Assembly (NCBI GenBank): GCA_963738365.1 | Contig: CAVTWH010000006.1 | Location: forward strand, 1,069,565 to 1,133,564 | Source: CAVTWH01 sp963738365 | GTDB lineage: Bacteria; Actinomycetota; Actinomycetes; Mycobacteriales; Micromonosporaceae | Reading direction: 5' to 3' | Length of the DNA stretch: 64,000 bases | Made by a program: the position numbers and the translations under genes | In this document: positions 17,101-24,157 of the stretch, piece by piece | Layout of the letters: every line of letters starts with the position of its first letter | Numbering within the stretch: position 1 is the stretch's first letter | Notes under the pieces: model-generated | Seen by the model: only the letters and a program-made list of their open reading frames with translations | What the model was told of the DNA's origin: nothing | The model's database searches: none

Positions 17101-17348
17101 GTGAGGTCGGAGTCGCCGCGCCAGGAGACCCGGTTGTCGGCCGGCAGCTTGCCGGAGCGCTGGATCTCGTAGAACAGCATGGAGTCCTGCAACGCCTCGG
17201 CGTAGTTGAACTCGCCGGTGGCCGCCGGGGCGGCGTTGGCGTTGGCGATGGTGAGCGCGGTGACGGTTGCGCCGGTGGCGACGACGAGTGTGGAAGCCAA
17301 CAGAATTCTGGCCAGCCGGCCGATCGGCCGGTGCCGCGGTGATCTCAT
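14157..17348 (-). CDS. Secreted GH9 endoglucanase: GH9-CBM3-FN3x3-CBM2
   Basis: A 1063-residue secreted cellulase. A Sec signal peptide (basic start, hydrophobic 13-33, cleavage near ANANAA at 35-40) precedes a GH9 catalytic domain (about 45-505). That domain shows the catalytic Asp motif YHDAGDEVKFG (97-107), the HHRAAHGSW histidine block (429-437) and the proton donor Glu in TEGALDYN (Glu 477). A CBM3-like module spans about 515-665, three FN3 modules about 673-960, and a C-terminal CBM2 about 965-1063 ending in Cys. GH9 with CBM3c is the processive endoglucanase layout. Start at ATG 17348 has TTGGAG 8 bases upstream. CebR-like boxes lie 456 and 712 bp upstream of the start. Confidence 0.95.
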   Translation of the reverse strand: MRSPRHRPIGRLARILLASTLVVATGATVTALTIANANAAPAATGEFNYAEALQDSMLFYEIQRSGKLPADNRVSWRGDSDLTDGADVGLDLTGGYHDAGDEVKFGLPAAYSMATLAWGGISNAAGYTKSGQMSYLLRNLRWGDDYIIKAHPSAHVFYAQVGTGQADHTFWGPPEVAPTARPSFKITESCPGSDVVGESAAALAASSILFKSSDASYSATLLTQAKSLYEFADSYRGTYDACIPDVTTFYKSWSGYWDELVWGAIWLYKATGDQTYLTKATTYYANLGKMNQSTTPKYNYTISWDDTTFGCYILLAEITGQQQYIDDAERNLDWLSVGYGGTKPTYTPGGEVQVDTWGPARYAANAAFTALEFSNWLKSKGTDASRQKTYHDFATQQVNYILGDNPNHESYLVGFSNSGKSTKWPQNPHHRAAHGSWSQSMTEPVNTRHTAYGLLVGGPTSGSDAFTDDRQQYQQTEGALDYNSLFAGVVAGLTDEYGGTALANFPAKESPDGPEIYAGASVNQAGSNFIEIKSQVYNKSSWPARDLTNGHLRYYFTLDSGTSASQVSATLVYHECGSVSIKQFSGSTYYADIDCTGQHIAPAGQSAWHRENQFRISFPTAHDYTKDWSYSGIGAAGTTPVTVSNMAVYDGSTKVWGNEPGTTTVTPPSAPGTPVASAVTSSSATLTWTAATAGTNPVAGYSVYKVGTTDTLVASTTGALTTSVTGLTAGTTYQFYVVAKDSAGNVGAHSTSVSVTTTGSTVTPPGAPGTPVASNVTSSGATLTWTAATAGTNPVAGYSVYKVGTTDTLVASTTGALTTSVTGLTAGTTYQFYVVAKDSAGNVGAHSTSVSVTTTGSTVTPPGAPGTPVASNVTSSGATLTWTAATAGTNPIAKYLVYQAGSTSNTLVGSTANGSTTTLAVTGLTASTAYQFYVVAQDSTGVNGTASAKVSVTTSAGTTGGCQVSYVLNDWGNGFTATITIKNTGTTTLNGWTLAFSFAGNQAISSGWSAAWAQSGKNVTATALSWNASLAPGASTGLGFQATYSGSNAVPAGFTLNGAACTS
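14485..15345. repeat. Three tandem FN3-encoding units, 291-bp period
   Basis: The segment gtccaggtga recurs at 14701 and 14992, giving a 291-bp (97-residue) period. The two upstream FN3 units are almost identical at the DNA level, with only a few changes. The third shares the first third and then diverges. This points to recent internal duplication or gene conversion of a linker module in the cellulase. Confidence 0.85.
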
Positions 17349-17583
17349 ACGATGCTCCAAGTTCGGTATCTGCGCATAACGCGCGGCAGACCGCCGGAGG
17401 CGTACTTCGCCTCGACGGTCGGGGGGACGGTGCCAAACACGGGGGCTGATCAGCGCGGACACTGAACCTTCCAGCCGGGCTGTCCGGGGTGGCGCTGGCT
17501 TCGGTGGAAAGGCTTCCTTGCGGATAGTCGGCTGGCTGGTATCAACCGGTCGATTGATCGTCCCGGATCACTCCGGGGCGTAC

Positions 17584-17617
17584 CGTGGGAGCGGGGAGGG
17601 CAATCCCCGCCCCCACG
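17584..17617. terminator. Terminator-like hairpin
   Basis: The arms cgtggg(a)gcgggga and tccccgc(c)cccacg close a 6-base loop, giving 13 paired bases with two single-base bulges. A second hairpin with 8-bp arms follows at 17631-17663. No gene clearly ends at either one, so they could be remnants of a lost gene or leader structures. Confidence 0.45.
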
Positions 17618-17803
17618 GGCTGAACCATGTGGCGCCCGACGTCATGTCGTGGTGACGGGCGCCGTTGCGGGAGCCGGCGCATCGCTTGCGGTGGTGGCAA
17701 TCACCTCCTCGGCGGTGACGTGCCGGTACGGCGTCGGCGGCGGTGTCCGGGCGGGCCCGCCGCCGGTGCACGCCCCGGCGGACAGCTGTAGATACATCTC
17801 GAT

Positions 17804-17817
17804 GGGAGCGCTTCCAT
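17804..17817. promoter_or_regulatory. CebR-like operator 1
   Basis: TGGGAGCGCTTCCA differs by one base from the palindrome TGGGAGCGCTCCCA, which is the known binding site of CebR/CelR (LacI-family cellulose-utilisation repressors). It lies 456 bp upstream of the GH9 start. Confidence 0.6.
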
Positions 17818-18059
17818 CGATGATGGTTGCCGACTGTAGTCCGCGTTTCGGGTTTGTAAAAGACCCAATTCCCAGATCGCTCGCGCCGAACCCGCCCGTC
17901 CCCGAGCGTGCCGCTCTCACCTGTACAAATGTCGGAAGGGCCAGTTCCGCAACGGATCGATCAATGTCACAGGACGGTATCGGCCGGCAACCGGGGAGGC
18001 GACGCATCGTGGTCGGGCGGCAACGCCCGGTGGGCGTCGGGGGTCCGTCCGTCTTGCTA

Positions 18060-18073
18060 TGGGAGCGTTTCCA
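18060..18073. promoter_or_regulatory. CebR-like operator 2
   Basis: TGGGAGCGTTTCCA differs by two bases from the CebR/CelR palindrome and sits 256 bp from box 1. Two sites in one spacer upstream of a cellulase make a chance match less likely, but no gene starts close to this one. Confidence 0.5.
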
Positions 18074-18699
18074 TGTGACGATGGCGCCGCAGTCGCAGGA
18101 GCCGATGCGAGTGTCCGGACGCCCCAGGGCACGGCCCCCAGGGCCGGTGGCGTCCCACCCGTACCCGTGGTCCGCAATCGACGGAGGGGTCAGCCCCCGA
18201 CCGCGTACCGGGCCCGTTCGAGGAGCCCACTCCCATGACACCGCCCGCCCCGCAGACGCCACCGCCTGCCGCCGCGCCCCCAGCGCCGCGCCGGTGGCCG
18301 TCCGGCTGCGCCAGCGCGGTGTCCGCCGCCACCGGACCGCCCGCCCCGGCAGGTCGGCCGCAAGCCCGCCCCACCGCGTCGCCGGCCTGCCACCGGCGCC
18401 GCCCCGTACCCGCGCCCGCCCGCACCCCGGCCCGGCGCAACCCCCGCAACGCCGCCGCAGGCCGCACCTCGCGCCCGACGACGTCGCACAGTTCCCGACC
18501 GGCCGGGGCGCCCACACCCCGGCCGCGCGGGAGCGCAGGGGACCCGGTAGCCGCTTGACCTACCGGATTCCCGATCCCGGCCGGGGTGGGCGGAGCAGGC
18601 CACCGCTCACCCCGGCGCAGGGCCCACCCGACCCGTGCCGCCGCTGTCCTGTTCCGGCCACGTCGGCGCCGTCCACCGTGGATGTGTGATGCTGGCCGG

Positions 18700-19908
18700 A
18701 TGGCTGACATCACCGTGTACGGGGCACCGTGGTGCCCGGACTGCCGACGCGCCAAGAAATTCCTGGCCGAGCACCGGGTCGCCTACGACTGGGTCGACAT
18801 CGACCTCGACCCCGACGGGCTGTCCTATGTGGAGCGGGTACAGAACGGTGGCCGCACAATCCCCACCGTCCGCTTCCCCGACGGTAGCCACCTCTACGAG
18901 CCCAGCAACGACGAGCTGGCCCGCAAGCTCGGCCTGCGGCTGGAGGCCGAGCAGGCCAGCTACGACCTGGTGATCGTGGGCGGCGGTCCGGCCGGGCTGG
19001 CGGCCGCCATCTACGCCGCCCGGGAGGGTATCGAGGCGCTCCTGGTCGACTCCGGCGGCCTCGGCGGCCAGGCCGGCGTCACCGAACGGGTGGACAACTA
19101 CCCCGGCTTCCCCGACGGCGTGGGCGGCGCGGAGCTTGCCGACCGGTTCGTCGCGCAGGCCCGCCGCTACGGTGTGGAGCTACTCTCCGCCGTGGAGGTC
19201 ACCGCGCTGGCCGGGCAGCCGGGCGGGGTGGCGGTGGACTTCGCCACCGGGCAGTCGGTGCTGGCCGGCGCCGTACTGCTGGCCACCGGCTCGGTCTACA
19301 AGCGGCTGGGCGTCCCGGGGGAGGACGAGCTGATCGGTGCCGGGGTGCACTTCTGCGCCACCTGCGACGGGCCTTTCTACCGGGGCGCGGCGGAGCTGCT
19401 CGTCATCGGCGGCGGCAACTCGGCGCTGGAGGAGGCGCTGTTCCTGGCCCAGTTCACCGAACGGGTCACCGTGCTGGCCCGCAACGGGCTGACCGCCTCC
19501 CGGCTGCTGCGCGACAAGGTGGCCGGCCACCCGAAATTCACCGTCCACACCAACACCGACGTGGTCTCCTTCGGCGCCGCCGACGGCCGCCTCGCCGACG
19601 TGGTGGTACGCCACCGGGACAGCGGCGAGCAGCGGCAGCTCACGCCGGCCGGGGCGTTCGTCTTCATCGGGCTGACCCCCAACTCCGGCTGGCTGGACGG
19701 CACCGTGGCGCTGGACCAGTGGGGTTTCGTCACCACCGACGACACGTTCGCCACCTCGATGCCCGGCGTCTACTGCGCCGGAGACGTGCGGGCCGGCGCC
19801 ACCAAGCAGCTCGGCTCGGCGGTCGGCGACGGCATCGCCGCGCTGCTGGCCATCCGCGCCCACCTGCAGCGCCGGGAGGACCTGCCGCGCATCGACATCA
19901 ACGCCTGA
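18700..19908 (+). CDS. Glutaredoxin-thioredoxin reductase fusion protein
   Basis: A 402-residue two-domain redox enzyme. Residues 1-80 are a glutaredoxin-like domain with the dithiol motif CPDC (CPDCRRAKKFL) and the cis-Pro region TIPTV. Residues 88-402 are an FAD-dependent thioredoxin reductase: FAD motif VIVGGGPAGLAAAIYA, active-site CATCDG, NADPH motif LVIGGGNSALEEA, and the final FAD motif GVYCAGDVR. Electrons would pass from NADPH through FAD and the CATC pair to the fused N-terminal dithiol or another partner. Start at ATG 18700 begins the glutaredoxin fold exactly. The order (glutaredoxin first) differs from the trxB-trxA fusion of mycobacteria. Confidence 0.93.
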   Translation: MADITVYGAPWCPDCRRAKKFLAEHRVAYDWVDIDLDPDGLSYVERVQNGGRTIPTVRFPDGSHLYEPSNDELARKLGLRLEAEQASYDLVIVGGGPAGLAAAIYAAREGIEALLVDSGGLGGQAGVTERVDNYPGFPDGVGGAELADRFVAQARRYGVELLSAVEVTALAGQPGGVAVDFATGQSVLAGAVLLATGSVYKRLGVPGEDELIGAGVHFCATCDGPFYRGAAELLVIGGGNSALEEALFLAQFTERVTVLARNGLTASRLLRDKVAGHPKFTVHTNTDVVSFGAADGRLADVVVRHRDSGEQRQLTPAGAFVFIGLTPNSGWLDGTVALDQWGFVTTDDTFATSMPGVYCAGDVRAGATKQLGSAVGDGIAALLAIRAHLQRREDLPRIDINA

Positions 19909-19910
19909 TC

Positions 19911-20013
19911 GCCCGGCCGGCGGCAGGGCAACCGGCGCGTTGTTGGCCCGGCCGGCGGCGGGGCACCGGCGCTTTGTTGGCCCGGCCGGCGGCGGGGCGC
20001 CGGCGGTATGGTG
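19911..20013. repeat. Three tandem copies of a ~34-bp GC-rich unit
   Basis: Units beginning gcccggccggcggc start at 19911, 19946 and 19980, with lengths of 35, 34 and 34 bp. They lie between the thioredoxin reductase stop and the methyltransferase start. Each can form a ggccc/gggcc-type hairpin. It may serve as a terminator array, but it looks like slippage. Confidence 0.75.
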
Positions 20014-20041
20014 GGCACACCGGACAGTCGGGCGGGCGGGA

Positions 20042-20839
20042 GTGGCGGTGGAGATCCAGGACGGGGGGCCGCAGGCCGTCGTCGGGCCGGTGTGGCGCAA
20101 CGCCGACGTCGACTGGAACCGCTTCGATCCGGACTGGTACCGGGACCACAACTACCGCCGGCTGCGCGACGACGACTGCCAGATCATCGAGCTGGTACGG
20201 GACTTCTTCGCCGGCTGCGCGCCGGCCGCTGGGCACGGCATCGACGTGGGCGCCGGCCCCAACCTCTATCCGGCGATGGCCATGCTGCCCTTCTGCGACC
20301 GGATCGAGCTGCGGGACGTGTCCGAGCGCAACGTGACCTGGCTGCGCCGGGCGCTGACCGGCTACGACGCCAGCTGGGACCCGTTCTGGGCGGTCTACCG
20401 CGGCCACCCGGCCTACCGGACGGTGACTGACCCGCGTACCCGACTGGCGCAGCTGTGCCAGGTGCGCCGGGCCAGCCTCTTCGACCTGCCGCCGGGCGCC
20501 TGGGACCTGGGCACCATGTTCTTCGTGGCCTGCTCGATCTCCACCGACCGGCTGGAGTTCCAGACCAGCCTGGACTGCTTCACCGCGGCGCTGCGCCCGG
20601 GCGCGCCGTTCGCCGTGGCGGTGATGGAGCGCTCCGTCGGCTACGACGTGCACGGCGCCCACTACCCGGCGGTCTGGCTGGAGGACGGCGACCTGCGGCG
20701 CGCCCTGGCGGCCACCGCGCACGGGGTGACGGTGCACCGGGTGGTCGGCGAGGTGCCGCTGCGGGACGGGTACGGCGGCGCGATGCTGCTGGCCACCGGC
20801 CACGCCGGGGTCGGGTCAGTCGGACGGCGGGGCGGGTGA
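20042..20839 (+). CDS. SCO2525-family SAM-dependent methyltransferase (NNMT/PNMT/TEMT-like)
   Basis: A methyltransferase of about 265 residues resembling the NNMT/PNMT/TEMT small-molecule N/S-methyltransferase family. The family hallmark near the N-terminus, WYRDHNYRRLRDDD, is followed by the SAM-binding GIDVGAGPNLYPA motif at about 66-78 and an acidic strand end near RIELRDVSERN. The late LGTMFFVACSISTDR block is typical of these enzymes. By similarity recalled from annotated genomes it fits the actinobacterial SCO2525 family, encoded beside SCO2521-SCO2524 homologues, as here. GTG 20042 or GTG 20048 starts the conserved region after GGCGGGCGGGA. The substrate is unknown. Confidence 0.8.
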   Translation: MAVEIQDGGPQAVVGPVWRNADVDWNRFDPDWYRDHNYRRLRDDDCQIIELVRDFFAGCAPAAGHGIDVGAGPNLYPAMAMLPFCDRIELRDVSERNVTWLRRALTGYDASWDPFWAVYRGHPAYRTVTDPRTRLAQLCQVRRASLFDLPPGAWDLGTMFFVACSISTDRLEFQTSLDCFTAALRPGAPFAVAVMERSVGYDVHGAHYPAVWLEDGDLRRALAATAHGVTVHRVVGEVPLRDGYGGAMLLATGHAGVGSVGRRGG

Positions 20840-21796
20840 CGGGATGCCGGCCTCCCAGGCGCGTTCGAAGTCGCGCAGCCGGCTGGCCACCCGGGCCGGC
20901 TGCAGCACCAGCCGGGTACTGACGATGATCGGGCCGCCCTCGCCGCTGCTCCACTGACCGGTGGTCAGCTCGTAGCTGACCTCCTCGTCGAAGAGGACGA
21001 AGTCGAACAGCGCGGTCTGTAGCGAGGTGCGTGCCTTGGCCGGCTCCAGGATGCGCAGCTCCACCCCGGCCTCACGGTGCAGGGCGCACAGCCGCAGTAC
21101 CTCCGGCTGGTCCGGGTGCATGGTGCTGTCCAGCACCACCAGCCGGCGTACCGCCACGTCCCGACCGCGCGCTTCGCTCTGCGCGTCCAGGTAGCGCTTG
21201 CCGAGGTCGCTGGTCCACAGGCCGCTGTCCGGCCCCTGGCCGGCGGCGTCCACCGCCATCATGCTCATCGCCGAGATGCTGCGCTTGGCCAGCCGGGCCA
21301 GGGCCAGCAGCCAGTCGCGGTCCTCGCCGTCGTAGGTGGCGGCATCGCCGTCGCCCAGCTCCTTGAGGAACACCGAGGTACGCACCAGTTCGCTCTCGGC
21401 CAGCCCGTGCACCAGGTTCGGCAGCCCCGCCTTGATCTGGGTGGAGTGCTTGACCAGCTGGGTCACCACATCGCCCTGTAGCGCCGACTCCTCCAGCAGC
21501 CCGAACAGTTCGGTGGCCTCGTTGACCGTCCGGAAGGTGTCCTCCAGCCGGCGCTCCACCCGGGCGGCGTGCGCGGCGTTGGCGTGCTCCAGCTGGGTCA
21601 GCCGCTCCTCGAAGTCCATCAGGAACTGGATCACCAGGGCCACCCCGCCGATCAAGATGGACAGCGTCACCGACCAGGCCGGGTCCTGCTGGGCCACCGT
21701 GGTGACGGCGTAGGCGATCCCGCCGGACAGCGCGGTGACCACCACCTTGCGGATCACCGACGAGGTGCCCGCCGCGGGCGCCGGCAGGTCAGCCAC
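20816..21796 (-). CDS. Membrane-anchored coiled-coil protein of the SCO252x cluster
   Basis: A 326-residue protein with two membrane helices (about 15-36 and 41-62), then a heptad-rich coiled coil (about 63-105: FEERLTQLEHANAAHAARV). A cytoplasmic alpha/beta domain forms the rest. That part includes RRLVVLDS, then GVELRILEPAK, FDFVLFDEE and a closing STRLVLQPARV. This strand pattern recalls the PLD-like/DUF6879-type domains that follow sensor-like regions, but no catalytic HKD is present. Its 3' end overlaps the methyltransferase 3' end by 24 bp and its start overlaps the SCO2521-like stop by 8 bp, so it is translationally coupled to that gene. I recognise no named family. Confidence 0.75.
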   Translation of the reverse strand: MADLPAPAAGTSSVIRKVVVTALSGGIAYAVTTVAQQDPAWSVTLSILIGGVALVIQFLMDFEERLTQLEHANAAHAARVERRLEDTFRTVNEATELFGLLEESALQGDVVTQLVKHSTQIKAGLPNLVHGLAESELVRTSVFLKELGDGDAATYDGEDRDWLLALARLAKRSISAMSMMAVDAAGQGPDSGLWTSDLGKRYLDAQSEARGRDVAVRRLVVLDSTMHPDQPEVLRLCALHREAGVELRILEPAKARTSLQTALFDFVLFDEEVSYELTTGQWSSGEGGPIIVSTRLVLQPARVASRLRDFERAWEAGIPSPAPPSD

Positions 21797-22730
21797 GACC
21801 GCCTCCGCCCCGGCCGCCGCTCAACAGGGCGAGCATGCCCACCGCGAGCTGGTCGCGGATGCGCCGCTCGGAGTTGCTCCACTGCAGGCTCATCCGGGCT
21901 GCCCGGTCCAGCGCCTCCCAGACCGGCGAGGTGGCCCGGCTGATCCGGGCCGCCGGCATCCACAGCGGCAGCAGGTCGACCGCCGGGTGCAGGCGCTGGG
22001 CCAGGTCGGGGGCGGAGTCGGCGACCGCGGTACCCCGGTCGAGGATCTCCTGCTGGGCGGTGAGCAGCCAGTCGTGCAGTGCGATGGTCTCGGCCAGCGT
22101 GACCACCTCGGCGCGGGGCAGCGCGGGCAGCGCCAGGCGCAGGGTACGGTGCGTGTCGCTCTCCACCCGCAGGGCGACCCGGACCGCGCCGTCGGGTGGC
22201 TCGGTGAGCGCCCAGCGCAGCACCGTGGGGCGCACCTTGAACGGCTGGACGAAGTCGACCATGCCGACCCGCTGTACCCGGTCCACCGCGTCGTCGCAGA
22301 CGGCGCCGAGGTCCAGCGCGTCGGCGCTGGCCCGGCCGGCGAGGAAGGCGGCCAACGGTTCCTCGGCGGCGAGCGCCCGGACGGTGTGCACCTCGCCGGG
22401 GCGGGCCAGGTAGAAGGACCAGGGCAGGCGCCGGTCGGCGCCGCGCCGCAGCGCCACCTGGGCGCTGCCCTGCAGGACCAGCCCGCCGGTGAGGACGGCG
22501 CGGGAGAGCACCGTGCCGATCGCCCGGTTGCCGCCGCCGGTGCGGCTGGGCAGCGCACAGTCCACACCGGTCAGTCGGTCGGGGGAGACAGTCGCCGGTA
22601 CCGGCCGCTGTGACTGCCAGACAGCCGCGCCGACGGTGGTGGACATGAGTACACCGGCGACGGTGGGAGCAACGGCGGTGGAGTTCAGCAGGAGGCCGGT
22701 ATGGATCTCGCCAATGATCGCGCGGTCCAT
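21789..22730 (-). CDS. SCO2521-family protein
   Basis: A 313-residue soluble protein of unknown function that matches the SCO2521 family: an opening GEIHTGLL, then SPDRLTGVDCALPS near 50-63, GTVLSRAVLTGGLVLQGSA near 73-91, and LPWSFYLARPG near 100-110. A C-terminal helical region contains HDWLLTAQ, a VDLLPLWMP segment and a WSNSERRIRDQ end. No catalytic motif or membrane helix is evident. ATG 22730 has GGGGTGAC directly upstream. It is the first gene of a two-gene minus-strand operon with the membrane protein and diverges from the candidate peptide and oxidase genes. Confidence 0.78.
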   Translation of the reverse strand: MDRAIIGEIHTGLLLNSTAVAPTVAGVLMSTTVGAAVWQSQRPVPATVSPDRLTGVDCALPSRTGGGNRAIGTVLSRAVLTGGLVLQGSAQVALRRGADRRLPWSFYLARPGEVHTVRALAAEEPLAAFLAGRASADALDLGAVCDDAVDRVQRVGMVDFVQPFKVRPTVLRWALTEPPDGAVRVALRVESDTHRTLRLALPALPRAEVVTLAETIALHDWLLTAQQEILDRGTAVADSAPDLAQRLHPAVDLLPLWMPAARISRATSPVWEALDRAARMSLQWSNSERRIRDQLAVGMLALLSGGRGGGGRG

Positions 22731-22896
22731 GTCACCCCATGTCAATTGTGGAGCTGCCCCGAACAACGGCCGTGCGGGCGTCGCTGCCACCGCGGGTTGT
22801 TCAGATCCTCCCGGCCATTGCACCCCATCAATCAGGTCGTTGGCAAGGAGTGACGGTTAGTGCACGGAAAGCTGAACGACCTTGATAAAGGAGCTG

Positions 22897-22919
22897 TACC
22901 ATGGACGGTGTCCGTGGTA
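22897..22919. promoter_or_regulatory. 23-bp inverted repeat overlapping a start codon
   Basis: taccatggac (22897-22906) and gtccgtggta (22910-22919) are inverted around ggt. As RNA this gives ten pairs with one G-U. It contains the ATG of the candidate small ORF 22901-23017 and follows its ribosome-binding site by 3 bases. It could be a DNA operator in the divergent spacer or an RNA hairpin that hides the start codon. Confidence 0.55.
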
Positions 22920-23017
22920 CTTCCATCACCGACACGGGTTCGTCAATGCCGGTTCAGTGTGTTTCGGCTGGCTGGTTGCGGCGCCCGATGTACCAAACGG
23001 CAGCTCATGCCGGCTGA
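22901..23017 (+). CDS. Candidate 38-residue peptide in the SCO252x cluster
   Basis: A short ORF with the best ribosome-binding site in the region: AAAGGAG at 22887-22893, 7 bases before ATG 22901; TGA at 23015-23017. The peptide has a hydrophilic first half (MDGVRGTSITDTGSS) and a second half with one Cys, one Trp and a Tyr (PVQCVSAGWL, then RRPMYQTAAHAG). It has no signal peptide or membrane helix. Third-position GC is only moderate, lower than its neighbours, which argues either for a small special-purpose peptide or for non-coding DNA. It is followed after 81 bp by the flavoenzyme gene on the same strand. A regulatory leader peptide or a modified-peptide precursor are possibilities; neither is shown. 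Confidence 0.4.
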   Translation: MDGVRGTSITDTGSSMPVQCVSAGWLRRPMYQTAAHAG

Positions 23018-23098
23018 ACGGATCGGGTCGCGAGGGGCCGACCGTTTAATTAACATGTCCGCCATCCACGACGCATGGAGTTCCAGTAGGGTTCATCC

Positions 23099-24130
23099 GT
23101 GATTGATCGTCCCACTGACACTGTGGTCGGTCGCGCTGACATTGTGGTTGTCGGCGCCGGAGTTGCCGGGCTCACCACAGCGCTGATGCTCCGTCAGGCC
23201 GGTTACCCGGTCCGTCGGTTGGTGGCGCGGGAACGCCCGGAGCGGACCACATCGGCCTGCGCCGGGGCGATCTGGGGGCCGCACCTGGTCAGCCACGGTG
23301 ACGTGGACCGCTGGGCGACGATGACCCTGTCCCAGCTGAAGAAGCTCGCCGGGGACCTGCACACCGGAATCCGGCTGGTGCACGGCGTCGAGGCCAGCCG
23401 CGAGGCTGTCGATCCGCCGTGCTGGATGCGCGCTCTCGACCAGTACGAGCCCTGCGGTTCGTTACCCGACGGTTTCCGGACCGGTTGGCGTTATACCGTC
23501 CCGATCGTGGACATGCCCACGTACCTGCGTTATCTGGAGGCCGACCTGGCTTCCCGGGATCTGCGCATCGAATGGGCCGACCTGGCCGATCTCGAAGCAT
23601 TGGCGGCGTTGGGCCCGATCGTGGTGAACTGCACCGGACTGGGTGCCCGGGAACTACTGTCGGACACTGACCTCACGCCGGTCCGCGGTGATCTCGTGCG
23701 GGTGGACAATCCCGGGATCAGCGAATTCTTCGCCGAACACACCGACGTCACCGACGACCAGACCTACATTCTCCCGGTGGGCGACAGCCTGTTACTCGGC
23801 GGCACCGCGATGGCCGGGGAAGCCAGCCGGAAACCGGACGCCGACGTGGCCGCGCGTATCGTCGAGCGGTGCGCCCGGATCGATCCGCGCCTACACGGTG
23901 CGCAAGTGCTGGAACACCGGGTGGGCATCCGGCCGAACCGTACCGAGGTGCGGCTGGAGCGGGAGGTGGTGGCCGGCAGCACGGTCATCCACAACTACGG
24001 CCACGGTGGCAGCGGCGTGAGCCTGTCCTGGGGCTGCGCCGAGCGGGTGGTGGAGCTGGTCGATCAGACGATGGGCGTGCCGACCGGACGGTCGACCCAC
24101 CGTGCCGACGTGCTGCAGGCCATCCGCTGA
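23099..24130 (+). CDS. FAD-dependent oxidoreductase, D-amino-acid oxidase-like
   Basis: A 343-residue flavoprotein of the DAO family. The FAD dinucleotide motif VVVGAGVAGLTTALML is at about 15-30. The substrate-domain blocks VNCTGLGARELL and VRGDLVRVDNPG lie mid-protein. HRVGIRPNRTEVRLE is followed by the C-terminal HNYGHGGSGVSLSWGCA signature, which is the hallmark of D-amino-acid and D-aspartate oxidases. The family oxidises a carbon-nitrogen bond to an imine with release of peroxide. GTG 23099 has AGTAGGG 8 bases upstream. The gene is embedded in the SCO252x cluster between SCO2521- and SCO2522-like genes, so its substrate may belong to that system and need not be a free D-amino acid. Confidence 0.88.
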   Translation: MIDRPTDTVVGRADIVVVGAGVAGLTTALMLRQAGYPVRRLVARERPERTTSACAGAIWGPHLVSHGDVDRWATMTLSQLKKLAGDLHTGIRLVHGVEASREAVDPPCWMRALDQYEPCGSLPDGFRTGWRYTVPIVDMPTYLRYLEADLASRDLRIEWADLADLEALAALGPIVVNCTGLGARELLSDTDLTPVRGDLVRVDNPGISEFFAEHTDVTDDQTYILPVGDSLLLGGTAMAGEASRKPDADVAARIVERCARIDPRLHGAQVLEHRVGIRPNRTEVRLEREVVAGSTVIHNYGHGGSGVSLSWGCAERVVELVDQTMGVPTGRSTHRADVLQAIR

Positions 24131-24157
24131 ACTTCGGACGTCGCCCGCTGCGGTCGG

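Larger units (their letters stand above)
17349..18699. other. Gene-poor 1.35-kb region between the cellulase and thioredoxin reductase genes
   Basis: No convincing gene was found on either strand. It holds two hairpins at 17584-17617 and 17631-17663 (arms ggcgcccg/cgggcgcc), two CebR-like boxes, and a possible ORF at 18235-18558. That ORF would be 107 residues, Pro/Ala/Arg-rich, with GAGGAG 17 bases before its ATG and no recognisable domain. Long open frames here are expected from base composition. The first 400 bp are the cellulase promoter region; base composition near 17800-18000 is lower in GC. Confidence 0.5.

Noticed and set aside
17642..18689. Long open frames on both strands in the gene-poor region
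   Set aside because: No domain, no consistent start signal, and frames are open on several strands at once, as expected at this GC content. The CebR-like box lies inside one of them.
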